The notes: generated from the sequence alone by a model not told the origin. DNA of 64,000 nucleotides from Hyphomicrobiales bacterium (GCA_021775475.1 JAJFHS010000050.1:1-64000), one strand, 5' to 3'. Counted from the first letter of the stretch, positions 8,405 through 17,521 are shown. Numbers and translations are program-made.

Positions 8405-9130
8405 ATGGCGAAATATCAATTTAACTGGGCGGCATATGCAAAAGGCATGTCCCAGGTGATTAGCATTGAATTTCTGGTGCTGTCAGTATCTTTCCTTGGA
8501 TTTGGCGCGTTTATCAGGGATTCTCAACTCGATGTCTTTCATGGCATGTTTTTAACCGGCGCAATCTGGGCATTGCCCGGTCAGGTGGTGCTGGTAAATC
8601 TTTTGCAGGAAGGTGCTGTCTGGATCACCATCGCTGTGGCGGTGTCACTGACTGCGATCAGATTTCTGCCGATGATGGTCTCCATGTTGCCCCTGGTCAA
8701 CAATCCCGGCACGCCGCGCTGGCTGTTATATCTGCTCTCCTACTTCGTCTCAATATCCGTGTGGGTATTGGCCAACCGGCATTTGCACAAGGTCGAAAAA
8801 TCTCAACGACTGTCGTGGCTGATGGGAGTAGGGACAATTTTCTGGGCAGCAATGTTGGGAGTGATTGTGGTTGGCTACTATCTGGCCGGTTTTCTGCCAC
8901 CGTTGCTGTCGATTTCTTTGGTGTTTTTGACGCCAACATTTTTCTATATATCGCTTTTCGCCACCGCGCGAATGGCCATGGACTTTCTGGCCCTGGCTGC
9001 CGGGACAATATTGGGACCGATCTTATACTTCATCATACCGCAGTTTGATTTTTTGCTGGCAGGCGTGGTTGGCGGTACCGCAGCATATTTTATCGCGCGG
9101 ACACGTAGAAAACAAGGCACCCAGGAATGA
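8405..9130 (+). CDS. azlC: AzlC family branched-chain amino acid exporter, large subunit
   Basis: A 241-residue integral membrane protein of the AzlC/YgaZ family, with about seven hydrophobic segments. The conserved early block is readable (GFGAFIRDSQ, GAIWALPGQVVLVNLL, TAIRFLPMMVSMLP). With AzlD it forms a two-component exporter of branched-chain and related amino acids in the inner membrane. Its stop codon overlaps an ATG (ATGA at 9127-9130) that begins a reading frame in phase with azlD, but a palindromic repeat now separates the two genes. Confidence 0.88.
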   Translation: MAKYQFNWAAYAKGMSQVISIEFLVLSVSFLGFGAFIRDSQLDVFHGMFLTGAIWALPGQVVLVNLLQEGAVWITIAVAVSLTAIRFLPMMVSMLPLVNNPGTPRWLLYLLSYFVSISVWVLANRHLHKVEKSQRLSWLMGVGTIFWAAMLGVIVVGYYLAGFLPPLLSISLVFLTPTFFYISLFATARMAMDFLALAAGTILGPILYFIIPQFDFLLAGVVGGTAAYFIARTRRKQGTQE

Positions 9131-9172
9131 TACAACACGTTCCATATAACCGATTACAAAAACATCCCTTAT

Positions 9173-9289
9173 CGTCATCCTCGGGCTTGACCCGAGGATC
9201 CATTCCTCAAACCTCTCGGCTAAAAAGACTGTGTTTTTGCTTTCGAAAGCTCAGCGGTATGGATCCTCGGGACAGCTGCGAGGATGACG
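9173..9289. repeat. REP-like palindromic repeat between azlC and azlD
   Basis: Two arms of about 31 bp (9173-9203 and 9259-9289) are inverted copies of each other with few mismatches. The left arm is itself palindromic (CCTCGGGCTTGACCCGAGG). This sequence type (CGTCATCCTCGGG...CCCGAGGATCCA) recurs in many alphaproteobacterial genomes as an intergenic palindromic repeat. The element could fold into a long cruciform or mRNA hairpin between the two subunit genes. Confidence 0.8.
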
Positions 9290-9309
9290 GGTTGGGCGGG
9301 TTCGATTAA

Positions 9310-9666
9310 ATGCAACAGGCATTGGATCCAGACATAAACATCTATCTGTTAATTTTTCTAGCTGGCTGCCTGCCAACGGTAATATGGCGGTTTTTAGGGG
9401 TTTATTTCGGAGAAAAAATTACCGAAGACAGTGAGGTGTTTATCTGGGTGAGGGCGGTGGCCACAGCTTTGATTGCCGCGTTGGTCATGCGCATCGTCAT
9501 CGCGCCAACCGGTCTGTTAGCCCAGACAGCCTTGTCCAGCCGGGTTCTGGCATTGGTTGCAGCGGTTGTGATCTATGGGTTAATGCGCCCCAGGTTTTCA
9601 TATTCTCTGATAACCTCGCTTGCGACCCTGTTTTTACTTGAAACAGCCGGCATCCGGCTATTTTGA
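9310..9666 (+). CDS. azlD: AzlD family branched-chain amino acid exporter, small subunit
   Basis: A 118-residue protein with four hydrophobic segments (YLLIFLAGCLPTVIWRF, VRAVATALIAALVM, VLALVAAVVIYGLM, a final helix), matching AzlD/YgaH. It is the small partner of AzlC. The ATG at 9310 follows directly on a TAA in the same frame. That frame is open from 9127, where it overlaps the azlC stop, so the present start may be a secondary one created after the repeat inserted. The gene is convergent with the desaturase gene 9 bp downstream. Confidence 0.82.
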   Translation: MQQALDPDINIYLLIFLAGCLPTVIWRFLGVYFGEKITEDSEVFIWVRAVATALIAALVMRIVIAPTGLLAQTALSSRVLALVAAVVIYGLMRPRFSYSLITSLATLFLLETAGIRLF

Positions 9667-9675
9667 TCACCGTCG

Positions 9676-10599
9676 CTACAGCTTGCGATGCAGGATTGGG
9701 TGGAAAACCGACTGCTTCTGGCGAAATGCAAATTTCCGAACGATTGAGCCATAGCCGTTGAACCTGTAGCCCTCGTTAGCGGTCAAAAATCTGTGCTTGT
9801 TTGCACTATAAAGCGCAGGCAGATCATACCAGGCAACATCGGGGTGGGTGTGGTGCACCATGTGGAGATTGTTGTTGAGAAAAAGCAGCTGAAAAAATGG
9901 ATGCGCTTCGACAATCGCGGTTCGCCCGCCGATTGTTTCGCTGGCCTGATGTTCGGCAAACGAGCGCACTAATATCCATGCCACACCGGGATATATGACC
10001 AGCAGCGCATAGAGCCAAAAGGCGATGCCCACCACATAGCTGAGCCACAAATAGACCACCAGACAGCCGATTAAATGCAGGCTCCAGGCTTTACGCACTC
10101 CTTTTTCGCCTGCTACGAGCCGATGGAATTCAGTGCGGTAAAAACCCCACACACCTAGCGCCGGGCCCAACAGCATGCGACCGACAAATGTATTGTTCTT
10201 CTCTAGTAAAAACAGCTTTACCGGGCTCACGCTGTTTTGCTCACACTGCGGCCAGAAGTAACTTTCCGGGTCTTCATAGGGATCCGTCAGGTTGGAATTA
10301 TTGTGGTGTTTGAGGTGCAATTGCCGATAGCGGCGATAGGGATAGACAAAAATCAGTGACGGAAAAACCAAAGCCTCATTTACCAAAGGCCATGGTGTCG
10401 GGTGACCATGAACAACCTCATGTTGCAACGATGTATGAAATGCAGTTACCACAGCGGTCACAGCAAACAACATCACATACGCTGCAGCTGACCCCCAAGT
10501 GGCGCTGACGGCAACAAAATTCCAGGTCGTTACACCCCACAGGAAATAGCAGGCCACAAACAACCCAAGTGTTTTCCATTCCACTTTGCGCGTGCGCAT
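9676..10599 (-). CDS. Membrane fatty acid desaturase family protein
   Basis: A 307-residue membrane di-iron enzyme. Three histidine clusters are visible: HEVVHGH (60-66), HLKHH (95-99) and HMVHH near residue 247. These ligate the di-iron centre in fatty acid desaturases and in related carotenoid ketolases/hydroxylases. Four or more hydrophobic segments flank them. It probably introduces a double bond or hydroxyl group into a lipid acyl chain at the inner membrane; the substrate is not predictable here, since no carotenoid or lipid genes are adjacent. It stands alone, 59 bp from the DUF1194 gene on the same strand. Confidence 0.82.
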   Translation of the reverse strand: MRTRKVEWKTLGLFVACYFLWGVTTWNFVAVSATWGSAAAYVMLFAVTAVVTAFHTSLQHEVVHGHPTPWPLVNEALVFPSLIFVYPYRRYRQLHLKHHNNSNLTDPYEDPESYFWPQCEQNSVSPVKLFLLEKNNTFVGRMLLGPALGVWGFYRTEFHRLVAGEKGVRKAWSLHLIGCLVVYLWLSYVVGIAFWLYALLVIYPGVAWILVRSFAEHQASETIGGRTAIVEAHPFFQLLFLNNNLHMVHHTHPDVAWYDLPALYSANKHRFLTANEGYRFNGYGSIVRKFAFRQKQSVFHPILHRKL

Positions 10600-10658
10600 G
10601 GTGTCCCCTTTATGATTAAAACCCCCGCCCGCTTTTTTACTACCCTACCGCAATTTGA

Positions 10659-11384
10659 TCAGAATAAATATAAAGAACCAATCTCGCGCAGCAGTTTTCG
10701 ATGCATCGCGGTCTCAAAACTGTCATAGTCGCGTGCATTTTCGACGAAGGCCAGATTGCCACCGATCACAAACCGGGTGTAAAAATCAACCAGCGTGACC
10801 GCCTCACCGATGATCGCAAGACCATTGATGGTGATGCCGGAATTGACCGTAATATCGCGCTCAAAAGCCGGAGATCGATTGACATTGTTTGGACCGTCAC
10901 CGGCAATGTCGATGGTTTTTCGCACCGTTATAAAAGGCGCTGAATTGACCAGTTCCCGGCTGAATTCTATCGCCCCGCCAATATCTGTGGCACCACCGTC
11001 GTAACGCCGGGGCATGCGCCTTACTTGCTCCGAAAGATTGAGAAGGTCTTCGCGGCTGGAGACGCGGGTCCATTTGATTTTGACTTCTTGTTCCTGAAAT
11101 CCCGACCACTGCATGACGTTAATGGCAATGGCACCGCTTTTTCCAGCACCAACAGCCTGGGCCACCTGCACTGATGACAGCGCGCTGGCAAGGCCTTCTC
11201 GCATAAGTTGATATTCTCTGGCATCAATGCTGGCTGAGACATCCAAAGCCAGCAGCAACACCAGATCCACGTCACCCATGCCCCAGGTTTTACGGCCGGA
11301 AAACAGGGTGGAAGCGATCAGCAATACAATCAGAATAGCAAAAACAACATGAGGTGTTTTAATTTGCTTTTGATTTTGCGTCAT
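10659..11384 (-). CDS. DUF1194 (VWA-like) protein
   Basis: A 241-residue exported or membrane-anchored protein: an N-terminal hydrophobic segment (VVFAILIVLLIAST) is followed by a DUF1194 domain. That domain is a VWA-like fold with a MIDAS motif, DVSASID, and the family segments GAIAINVMQWSG, RRYDGGATDIGGAI and KTIDIAGDGPNN. Function is unknown; the MIDAS suggests divalent-metal-dependent binding in the periplasm. It lies 12 bp downstream of the universal stress protein gene, probably on the same transcript. Confidence 0.82.
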   Translation of the reverse strand: MTQNQKQIKTPHVVFAILIVLLIASTLFSGRKTWGMGDVDLVLLLALDVSASIDAREYQLMREGLASALSSVQVAQAVGAGKSGAIAINVMQWSGFQEQEVKIKWTRVSSREDLLNLSEQVRRMPRRYDGGATDIGGAIEFSRELVNSAPFITVRKTIDIAGDGPNNVNRSPAFERDITVNSGITINGLAIIGEAVTLVDFYTRFVIGGNLAFVENARDYDSFETAMHRKLLREIGSLYLF

Positions 11385-11396
11385 ATGTATTGAAGC

Positions 11397-11849
11397 TTAT
11401 TTTATGATCAGTACCGGGCATTTGGCCAAAGTTTCAACCCGGTGAGAAACACCGCCGCGCAACACCCCTTCCAGATCTCCCATGCCACGAGAGCCGATGA
11501 CGATCATATCGGCCTTGAAGGAATTCGCCCGCTCAACGATCGAACGCGCAATCGGGCCTTCATCGGTTTCGATTTCCACGTCCTTCAAGCCTGCCTTTCG
11601 TGCTTCACTCAAAGCGCTGGCCAATAAATATTGTGCGCCTTTTCTAAGTAACTCAGGGTCGAAAATCTGCATATGTTCAGCCTTGGCGAATACGCGCAGA
11701 CTTTCAGGCAGGTTATAGGGTTTGACCACATGATAGAGCAATACCTGAGCATCCATCCCCTTGGCAATCTCCGCACCGAAAGCAACACAACTCAGGGAAT
11801 GTTTGGAACCGTCGACTGCAATCAGAATTTTCTTGATCATGGCATTCAA
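11397..11849 (-). CDS. Universal stress protein (UspA family)
   Basis: A 150-residue single-domain Usp protein. It begins with the typical KKILIAVDGSKHS strand and phosphate loop and ends with the ATP-binding signature GSRGMGDLEGVLRGGVS (G-2x-G-9x-G-S). A stress-survival role, with ATP binding in the cytoplasm, is known for the family. The start could be the first ATG (11849) or the one three codons later (11840). It begins 24 bp after the peptide-transporter ATPase gene, so it may be the tail of that operon. Confidence 0.88.
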   Translation of the reverse strand: MNAMIKKILIAVDGSKHSLSCVAFGAEIAKGMDAQVLLYHVVKPYNLPESLRVFAKAEHMQIFDPELLRKGAQYLLASALSEARKAGLKDVEIETDEGPIARSIVERANSFKADMIVIGSRGMGDLEGVLRGGVSHRVETLAKCPVLIIK

Positions 11850-11873
11850 CCTTTTAGCCAGTGGATTTAAAGC

Positions 11874-13769
11874 TTAAAGTGCAGCCGCCGCTGCCTTGTC
11901 TCCTTTAGGTGCTGCTTTTTCAAACCCGTGCAGAACCTGTTGCGGGGCATTTTCAGCTTCGGAAATTTCCTCCATCGTGCGATGACAGGAAATAAAGTGA
12001 TCCGGGTGAGGTTCGCGTGTGGGTGCGATTTCAACATTGCATGTACCCTCAATGGCAATAGGGCAGCGATTATAGAACGGACAGCCGGTATCGGTAATCT
12101 CGACACCTCTGGCAATGCCTACAGCCATTTCACGCTTTTGCATGGTTTCTTCGAGCCAGCCGACACGTAATTCCGGCACCGAAGAAATCAACAGACGGGT
12201 ATAGGGATGATAGGGGGGGGCGAGAACTTCATCCACCGGTCCTTGTTCCACAACACGCCCGGCATATAGCACCACAATTTCATCGGCAAACGAGCCCACG
12301 GTTGAAAGATCATGTGAGATAAAAACAAACGAGACCCCGGTTGCATCGCGCAATTTTTTCAACAATTTAATAACGTTGGAGCTGACAATGGAATCAAGTG
12401 CGGATGTCACCTCGTCGCACAGCATAACTTCCGGGTTGGCAGCAAGGGCGCGCGCCATGTTGATCCGCTGCTTTTGACCCCCTGAAAGTTCTGAAGGATA
12501 GCGATTTTCAAATTCCACCGGCAACTCGACCAGCCGCAGCAATTCGGCGACTTTTTCACGGCGTTCCGTGCCCGTGAAACCTTGATAAAATTCAAGCGGC
12601 CGCCCCAGGATATCACTGATAACCTGGCGCGGATTGAGTGCCGTATCTGCCATTTGATAAACAAATTGCAGCTTTTGCAGCTCTTGTTTTGATCGGTTTT
12701 TGAGATCGGCTTCCAGTTTTTTGCCATCGAGAAAAACTTCTCCCTTGGCGGCTGGCAGCAAACCGGCAATGACCCGGGCCAGAGTGGACTTGCCGCAACC
12801 GGATTCACCGATGACGCCAACCACATGACTGTTTCTGATTTTGACATTGATGTCGCGCAATACAGTAATCGCCGGCTTGCCATTAACAATGCCACCATAT
12901 CCCGCAGTCATATTCTTTACCTCAACATTGGGAATTTCGCGCTGGTGTTCTTCGTCCAACTCCTCTCCCATACCCGCCTTTGGTGTCGGTTTTACCGCTG
13001 CCATCAGGCGTTTGGTATACGGGTGTTTGGGGTTATTGATGATCTGATCTGTCGGACCTTGTTCCTGAATTTCGCCGGAATATAATACGACTATATGATC
13101 AGCCACCTGGGCGACAACAGCCAGATCATGGGTCACATAGATGGCAGCTGAACCTTCATCTTTTATGACTTTTTTGAAGGCCTTGAGCACTTCAATCTGG
13201 GTGGTCACGTCAAGCGCTGTCGTGGGTTCATCCAGCACCAGCAAATCAGGTCCTGAAACCAGCGCCATTGCCGCCATCAGGCGCTGCAACTGACCACCGG
13301 AAACCTGGTGAGGATAGCGCTTGCCCAACCGGTCGGGGTCTGGCAATTCAAGCGCCCGGTACAAATCAACCGCTCGTTTGTTAGCTTCTTCCTGGGTCAG
13401 CGTGCCGTGTAATACAGCAGCCTCTGTAACCTGCTCGCCAATGGTAATGGCCGGGTTAAATGTTGCCGCAGCACTTTGGGCCAGATAGGCCACTTTGTTA
13501 CCGCGAATGGAGCGTTGATCTTGCGGGTCCATCGCCAGCACGTCTTTGCCATGCAAGCGCACTTCGCCACCGGGAAAATGCAATCCCGGGCGACAATAAG
13601 CCATTGTAGCCAATGATATGGTCGACTTGCCCGAACCGGATTCGCCAATCAGGGCGACAACCTGACCGGCCTTGACCTTAAAGCTTACCCCTTTGACGAT
13701 CTGAACCGGTGTTCCATCTTCTTTGCGAAAAGCGATTTGCAGATTGTCGATTTCAAACAATTCAGCCAT
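11874..13769 (-). CDS. Peptide/nickel-type ABC transporter, fused double ATP-binding protein
   Basis: A 631-residue protein with two complete ABC domains, equivalent to DppD fused to DppF. The first has Walker A GESGSGKST, signature SGGQLQRLMAA and Walker B LLVLDEPT. The second has Walker A GESGCGKST, signature LSGGQKQRINMA and Walker B VMLCDEVTSALD (Cys in place of a hydrophobic residue). The C-terminal oligopeptide-transporter domain carries cysteines (C..Y..RCP..IEGTC), as in family members with a CX cluster. It energises the importer formed with the two permeases upstream in the operon. Confidence 0.93.
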   Translation of the reverse strand: MAELFEIDNLQIAFRKEDGTPVQIVKGVSFKVKAGQVVALIGESGSGKSTISLATMAYCRPGLHFPGGEVRLHGKDVLAMDPQDQRSIRGNKVAYLAQSAAATFNPAITIGEQVTEAAVLHGTLTQEEANKRAVDLYRALELPDPDRLGKRYPHQVSGGQLQRLMAAMALVSGPDLLVLDEPTTALDVTTQIEVLKAFKKVIKDEGSAAIYVTHDLAVVAQVADHIVVLYSGEIQEQGPTDQIINNPKHPYTKRLMAAVKPTPKAGMGEELDEEHQREIPNVEVKNMTAGYGGIVNGKPAITVLRDINVKIRNSHVVGVIGESGCGKSTLARVIAGLLPAAKGEVFLDGKKLEADLKNRSKQELQKLQFVYQMADTALNPRQVISDILGRPLEFYQGFTGTERREKVAELLRLVELPVEFENRYPSELSGGQKQRINMARALAANPEVMLCDEVTSALDSIVSSNVIKLLKKLRDATGVSFVFISHDLSTVGSFADEIVVLYAGRVVEQGPVDEVLAPPYHPYTRLLISSVPELRVGWLEETMQKREMAVGIARGVEITDTGCPFYNRCPIAIEGTCNVEIAPTREPHPDHFISCHRTMEEISEAENAPQQVLHGFEKAAPKGDKAAAAAL

Positions 13770-13783
13770 GTGACCATCTCCCC

Positions 13784-14722
13784 CTAAATCATTTTCTTGG
13801 CAAGATCGCCACCGGACTTGGCCGAGATGTCATCAACAATCAGGTTGATGGCAATGGTGAAAGAGGCAATGGCAAGTGCTGGCCAAATAGGAGCAAGCAC
13901 CCCCCAGCCTTCGGCAAATTGCATGGCTTCCAGGTTGCTTCGAACCATAGAGCCCCAGTCTGCATCTGGCGGTTGAATACCAAGCCCCAAAAAGCTAAGG
14001 GACGAAATGAACAAAACCACAAACACCAGACGCAAGCCAAAGTCAGTGGCCAGTGGCATTGCCGCGTTGGGCAGCACTTCTCTGAAGATAATCCACCAGA
14101 TGGTTTCGCCGCGTGCCTGCGCAGATTCGACATAATCCATCACCATGATTTCCTGGCCATAGGCCCGGGCGATCCGGTACACGCTGGAAGCGTAAATTAC
14201 CGCTGCCGTGCCGATCAGGATGGGAATTGACGAACCAAGAGCCACCACAATCAACAGCCCAAGCATAATTGTCGGCAGGGACAGGATCGCATCATTAATC
14301 CGGCTCAAGATCATGTCGGTCCAGCCTTTTTTAACCGCTGCTGCGATCCCGGCCGTTACGCCCATTAGGTAGGCCAACAACGTAGCTACGAAAGAAATGC
14401 CTACGGTCATTCGAGCGCCCCACATAATTCGTGATAGTATATCGCGTTCGTTTTTATCCGAGCCGAGCCAGTGCGTTCCGCCGCCGTCGATTGGAGCGCC
14501 GGGGGGCAAATAGCTGTCCATATCAAGAATTTCGGCCTGATCATAAGGCGCAATATACGGTCCTATGAACACCATGATGACCCAGAAAGCCACAACACCA
14601 ACGCCGAGTTTCCCGGTCCATGTCAGTTTCAGCTGTTTTTTTGGTGGTGCATCAGGCAATTCATCATAGATGGTCGTTTCCTGATCGTTTTCAATTTCTG
14701 CAGCTTGTGATGTATCTGTCAT
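13784..14722 (-). CDS. Dipeptide/oligopeptide ABC transporter permease (DppC type)
   Basis: A 312-residue inner-membrane permease. A polar N-terminus precedes one hydrophobic helix, a periplasmic loop with the DppC-type GGGTHWLGSDKNERDILSR motif, and a BPD_transp_1 domain. The EAA loop reads ARAYGQEIMVMDYVESAQARGE. It is encoded 14 bp upstream of the fused ATPase gene and 10 bp after the DppB-type permease, consistent with one operon. Nothing shows whether peptides, opines or another solute are carried. Confidence 0.92.
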   Translation of the reverse strand: MTDTSQAAEIENDQETTIYDELPDAPPKKQLKLTWTGKLGVGVVAFWVIMVFIGPYIAPYDQAEILDMDSYLPPGAPIDGGGTHWLGSDKNERDILSRIMWGARMTVGISFVATLLAYLMGVTAGIAAAVKKGWTDMILSRINDAILSLPTIMLGLLIVVALGSSIPILIGTAAVIYASSVYRIARAYGQEIMVMDYVESAQARGETIWWIIFREVLPNAAMPLATDFGLRLVFVVLFISSLSFLGLGIQPPDADWGSMVRSNLEAMQFAEGWGVLAPIWPALAIASFTIAINLIVDDISAKSGGDLAKKMI

Positions 14723-14732
14723 CGATCAGGTC

Positions 14733-15680
14733 CTATTTTGGGTTACGTAGCCGTGGGTTGGCCAAAATGGCTGCCACATCGGCCAAAATAATGAGAATGA
14801 CGTAAGTGCCGCAAAAAATCATTGCGGTGGCCTGAACCAACGGTAGGTCGCGCGTTTGCACCCCGTCAATCATCAACTTTGCAAGGCCTGGGTATGAAAA
14901 TATCGTTTCAACAATCACCACACCAGAGACCAGATAAGCAAGGTTCAGCGCGATAACGTTGACGATTGGACCGATGGTATTGAAAAACGCATGGCGAAGA
15001 ATAATGCGTTTCTTTTTAACGCCCTTAAGGATCGCCATCTCTATGTAAGGGGAATTCATTACATTAAGAATACCGGCGCGGGTCATGCGGATCATTTGTG
15101 CTGCCACCACGATGACCAGCACAATCAGCGGCATGGCAATTCCACGGGCCATTTGCCAAAAAGTGTTTTCTGGCGCAACGTTGGCAATCGCAGGCAGCCA
15201 ACCCAATTGTACCGCGAGGACCAAAACAGCAAAGGTCGCAATAAAAAAGTCAGGCACAGAAATTAGCGCCAATGTGCCAAAGGTCAAAGAGCGGTCAATC
15301 CATGTTCCGGGATACATAGCTGCCAGCAATCCCAGTCCAACCGATATCGGAACGGAGATAATAGCCACCAGTCCGGCAAGGAACATAGTATTGCCCAGCC
15401 GTCCTGAAATAAGATCAGAAATCTTGGCCCCGCCAGCCTTGGAAACTCCAAGATCACCAGTAACCATATTACCTAACCAGCCGAAATATTGAAAAATCAA
15501 AGGTTGATCAAGGCCATTGGCGGCACGATAAGCTGCCAGTGTTTCAGGTGTCGCTGACTGGCCAAGAACGATGGCCGCCACATCGCCTGGCAACAAAGAC
15601 GTCATGACAAAAACCAGAACCGATACCACCCATAAAGTGACCAGCCCGATAAGAATTCGTTGTAATACCATGCGCTGCAT
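14733..15680 (-). CDS. Dipeptide/oligopeptide ABC transporter permease (DppB type)
   Basis: A 315-residue permease with the DppB N-terminal helix (RILIGLVTLWVVSVLVFVMTSLLPGD) and the family sequence around GLDQPLIFQYFGWL. A BPD_transp_1 core ends in ILADVAAILANPRLRNP. Six membrane segments are visible. It pairs with the DppC-type permease 10 bp downstream. A GC-rich stem-loop separates it from the highly expressed binding-protein gene upstream. A start three codons later (MVLQRIL) is equally possible. Confidence 0.92.
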   Translation of the reverse strand: MQRMVLQRILIGLVTLWVVSVLVFVMTSLLPGDVAAIVLGQSATPETLAAYRAANGLDQPLIFQYFGWLGNMVTGDLGVSKAGGAKISDLISGRLGNTMFLAGLVAIISVPISVGLGLLAAMYPGTWIDRSLTFGTLALISVPDFFIATFAVLVLAVQLGWLPAIANVAPENTFWQMARGIAMPLIVLVIVVAAQMIRMTRAGILNVMNSPYIEMAILKGVKKKRIILRHAFFNTIGPIVNVIALNLAYLVSGVVIVETIFSYPGLAKLMIDGVQTRDLPLVQATAMIFCGTYVILIILADVAAILANPRLRNPK

Positions 15681-15751
15681 GACAAAAACCTCCCGCCCTG
15701 TGAATTAGGGAACTTACCCCAGCCCTCGCCCTTGCCGGCAAGTTTCTATGT

Positions 15752-15780
15752 CACCGGCCCGAGCTTGTCTCAGGCCGGTG
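15752..15780 (-). repeat. Intercistronic stem-loop between binding-protein and permease genes
   Basis: A perfect 8-bp stem (CACCGGCC 15752-15759 with GGCCGGTG 15773-15780) and a loop containing GAGCTTGTCTC. On the transcribed minus strand no T-run follows. Such hairpins commonly stabilise the binding-protein mRNA segment and lower permease expression. The sequence also looks like an alphaproteobacterial REP-type palindrome, so it may be an inserted repeat. Confidence 0.6.
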
Positions 15781-15793
15781 TTTATTGTTACTG

Positions 15794-17440
15794 CTAGACG
15801 TCCGTGCGCCAGGCAAACTCAGGCCATTCGTAACCGCCCAGCGAACCAAGTGGCATACGTCCGATACCTTCAATTTTGTCAGATTTGGCATCAACATAAT
15901 TGCGGTGAGCGGGAATGATCATGCCGCTTGGGCGCATGTCGTCGTCGCCAACAGAAATGAGCCTTTGCATTTCGCAATACATTTCATGGCGCTTGGCGGC
16001 ATCTTTAACACCACGACTTTCGACCAACAATTTACCAAGTCTTTCACTTTTCCACTTGGTGTCATTCCACGGTGCATCAGGCGCAAATGCCAGGTTCATC
16101 ATGACATTGGCGGTTGGGCGCATGTTCCACGTCACCACGTTAAACGGTGTTTTCAGCCACACAGCACCCCAATACCCATCGTTCGGCACTTTGTTGATTT
16201 TCAGATCAAGGCCGATTTTCTTGGCTTCGCGTTGCGCCAGCAAAGCAATGTCGGTCATACCCGGACCGACTTCCGCCACATCCAGTTGAGCCGCCGTGAC
16301 ACCTGATTTTTTCAGGTGGAACTTGGCCTTGTCCAGATCGTGTTCGCGTTGCGGCAGTTCGGAACAAAAGTCTGCACCATAAGCAACATTGATCGGGTGA
16401 TCATTACCCACAGTACCCTGGCCTTTAAGAACAGACTTAACGATTTTCTTGCGGCGCTGAATATATTGCATCGCCAGCACAAAATCGGGGCTGTCGCCTG
16501 GAGAAACATCCGTTAGTGCGCACAAGCCAAAATAAGCACCTGAAGCAACCGACCACACGCCCACACCATCAGTGTTTTCAACTTTTCTGATGGCTTTGGG
16601 GTCAAGAGCCTGCATCAGATCGATGTCGTTGGAAAATAATGCACTCAAACGTGCCACCGTATCGGTAATGGCGGTGATTTCAATCACATCAACATTGCCA
16701 CCCTCGCGCCAGTAGCCGTTCCAGCGTTCACTGAGTGAACGGACGCCCGGCTTGAATTCAGTCATTCTGTAGGGACCGGTGCCGTTGGCTTCCTGAAACT
16801 CGGTGGTGCCATCTTTGATCATTTTAAAGTGTGGTGTGCCAAGAATCACCGGAAGGTCAGCATTTGGGCTGGACATAATCGCTTTGACAGTATGGCTGTC
16901 GACTTTTTTCCATTCTTTTACATCGGCAACCAACGACTTGGCTTTTGATGTGGATTTTTCGCCATAATGACGGCTCATGGTGTAAAGTACGTCATCAGCA
17001 GTAAAGGCACTGCCATCGTGGAATTTGACGCCCTTGCGCAGCTTGAATGTCCATTCTGTGTTATTATCATTGGCTGAATACTCTTCCGCCAGCTCAGGCC
17101 GGGTTGATAGATCGTCATTGATCTGACACAGGCTGTTATACACAGCTCGGCCGCGTGAATAGTCGATGGTCGATGTATTCAAGCCCGGATCTAAAGTATC
17201 AGAAGGTCCATGTAAATCACTGGCGAACTTAATCTTTCCGCCTTTTTTCGGTGTGGCGGCCAAAGCATTTTGCGCAGATGTGACAATTGATCCAGCTACT
17301 GCAATTGTTGCACCACTGGCAATCAGCCACGACATGACTTCGCGCCGTGTCGCTCCGCGCTGCAATCCGGTTTCAATCGTTTCGCGGTCAGAACCGCTCA
17401 AGCTATTGATTGTTGGTAGGTTTTTGTCGAAATCCGTCAT
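15794..17440 (-). CDS. Peptide-type ABC transporter substrate-binding protein (SBP_bac_5), Tat signal
   Basis: A 548-residue periplasmic binding protein of the DppA/OppA family. The start at 17440 (MTDFDKNL) is supported by GGGAGAGGG just upstream; a longer frame without a ribosome site reaches 17503. The N-terminal region has a twin-arginine signal (ATRREVMSW, then a hydrophobic stretch ending AQNALA). Family blocks are clear: DPGLNTSTIDYSRGRAVYNSL, WTFKLRKGVKFHDGS, FTADDVLYTM. A Tat signal is unusual but known for this family in alphaproteobacteria. First gene of the transporter operon, divergent from a LysR regulator. Confidence 0.92.
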   Translation of the reverse strand: MTDFDKNLPTINSLSGSDRETIETGLQRGATRREVMSWLIASGATIAVAGSIVTSAQNALAATPKKGGKIKFASDLHGPSDTLDPGLNTSTIDYSRGRAVYNSLCQINDDLSTRPELAEEYSANDNNTEWTFKLRKGVKFHDGSAFTADDVLYTMSRHYGEKSTSKAKSLVADVKEWKKVDSHTVKAIMSSPNADLPVILGTPHFKMIKDGTTEFQEANGTGPYRMTEFKPGVRSLSERWNGYWREGGNVDVIEITAITDTVARLSALFSNDIDLMQALDPKAIRKVENTDGVGVWSVASGAYFGLCALTDVSPGDSPDFVLAMQYIQRRKKIVKSVLKGQGTVGNDHPINVAYGADFCSELPQREHDLDKAKFHLKKSGVTAAQLDVAEVGPGMTDIALLAQREAKKIGLDLKINKVPNDGYWGAVWLKTPFNVVTWNMRPTANVMMNLAFAPDAPWNDTKWKSERLGKLLVESRGVKDAAKRHEMYCEMQRLISVGDDDMRPSGMIIPAHRNYVDAKSDKIEGIGRMPLGSLGGYEWPEFAWRTDV

Positions 17441-17521
17441 TTTCCCTCTCCCTTGGGTCTTTTGAATGAATCTTCTTATTTTGCCAGTGTTGCGCTGTTG
17501 CAATCAAAAGGGAACCGTAAT

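Noticed and set aside
9127-9309. 60-codon reading frame between azlC and azlD as a gene
   Set aside because: Its sequence is the palindromic repeat read through; codons have no protein-like pattern. Treated as a remnant or start extension of azlD.
15752-15790. Plus-strand intrinsic terminator (stem followed by TTTATT)
   Set aside because: No plus-strand gene precedes it; both flanking genes are on the minus strand.
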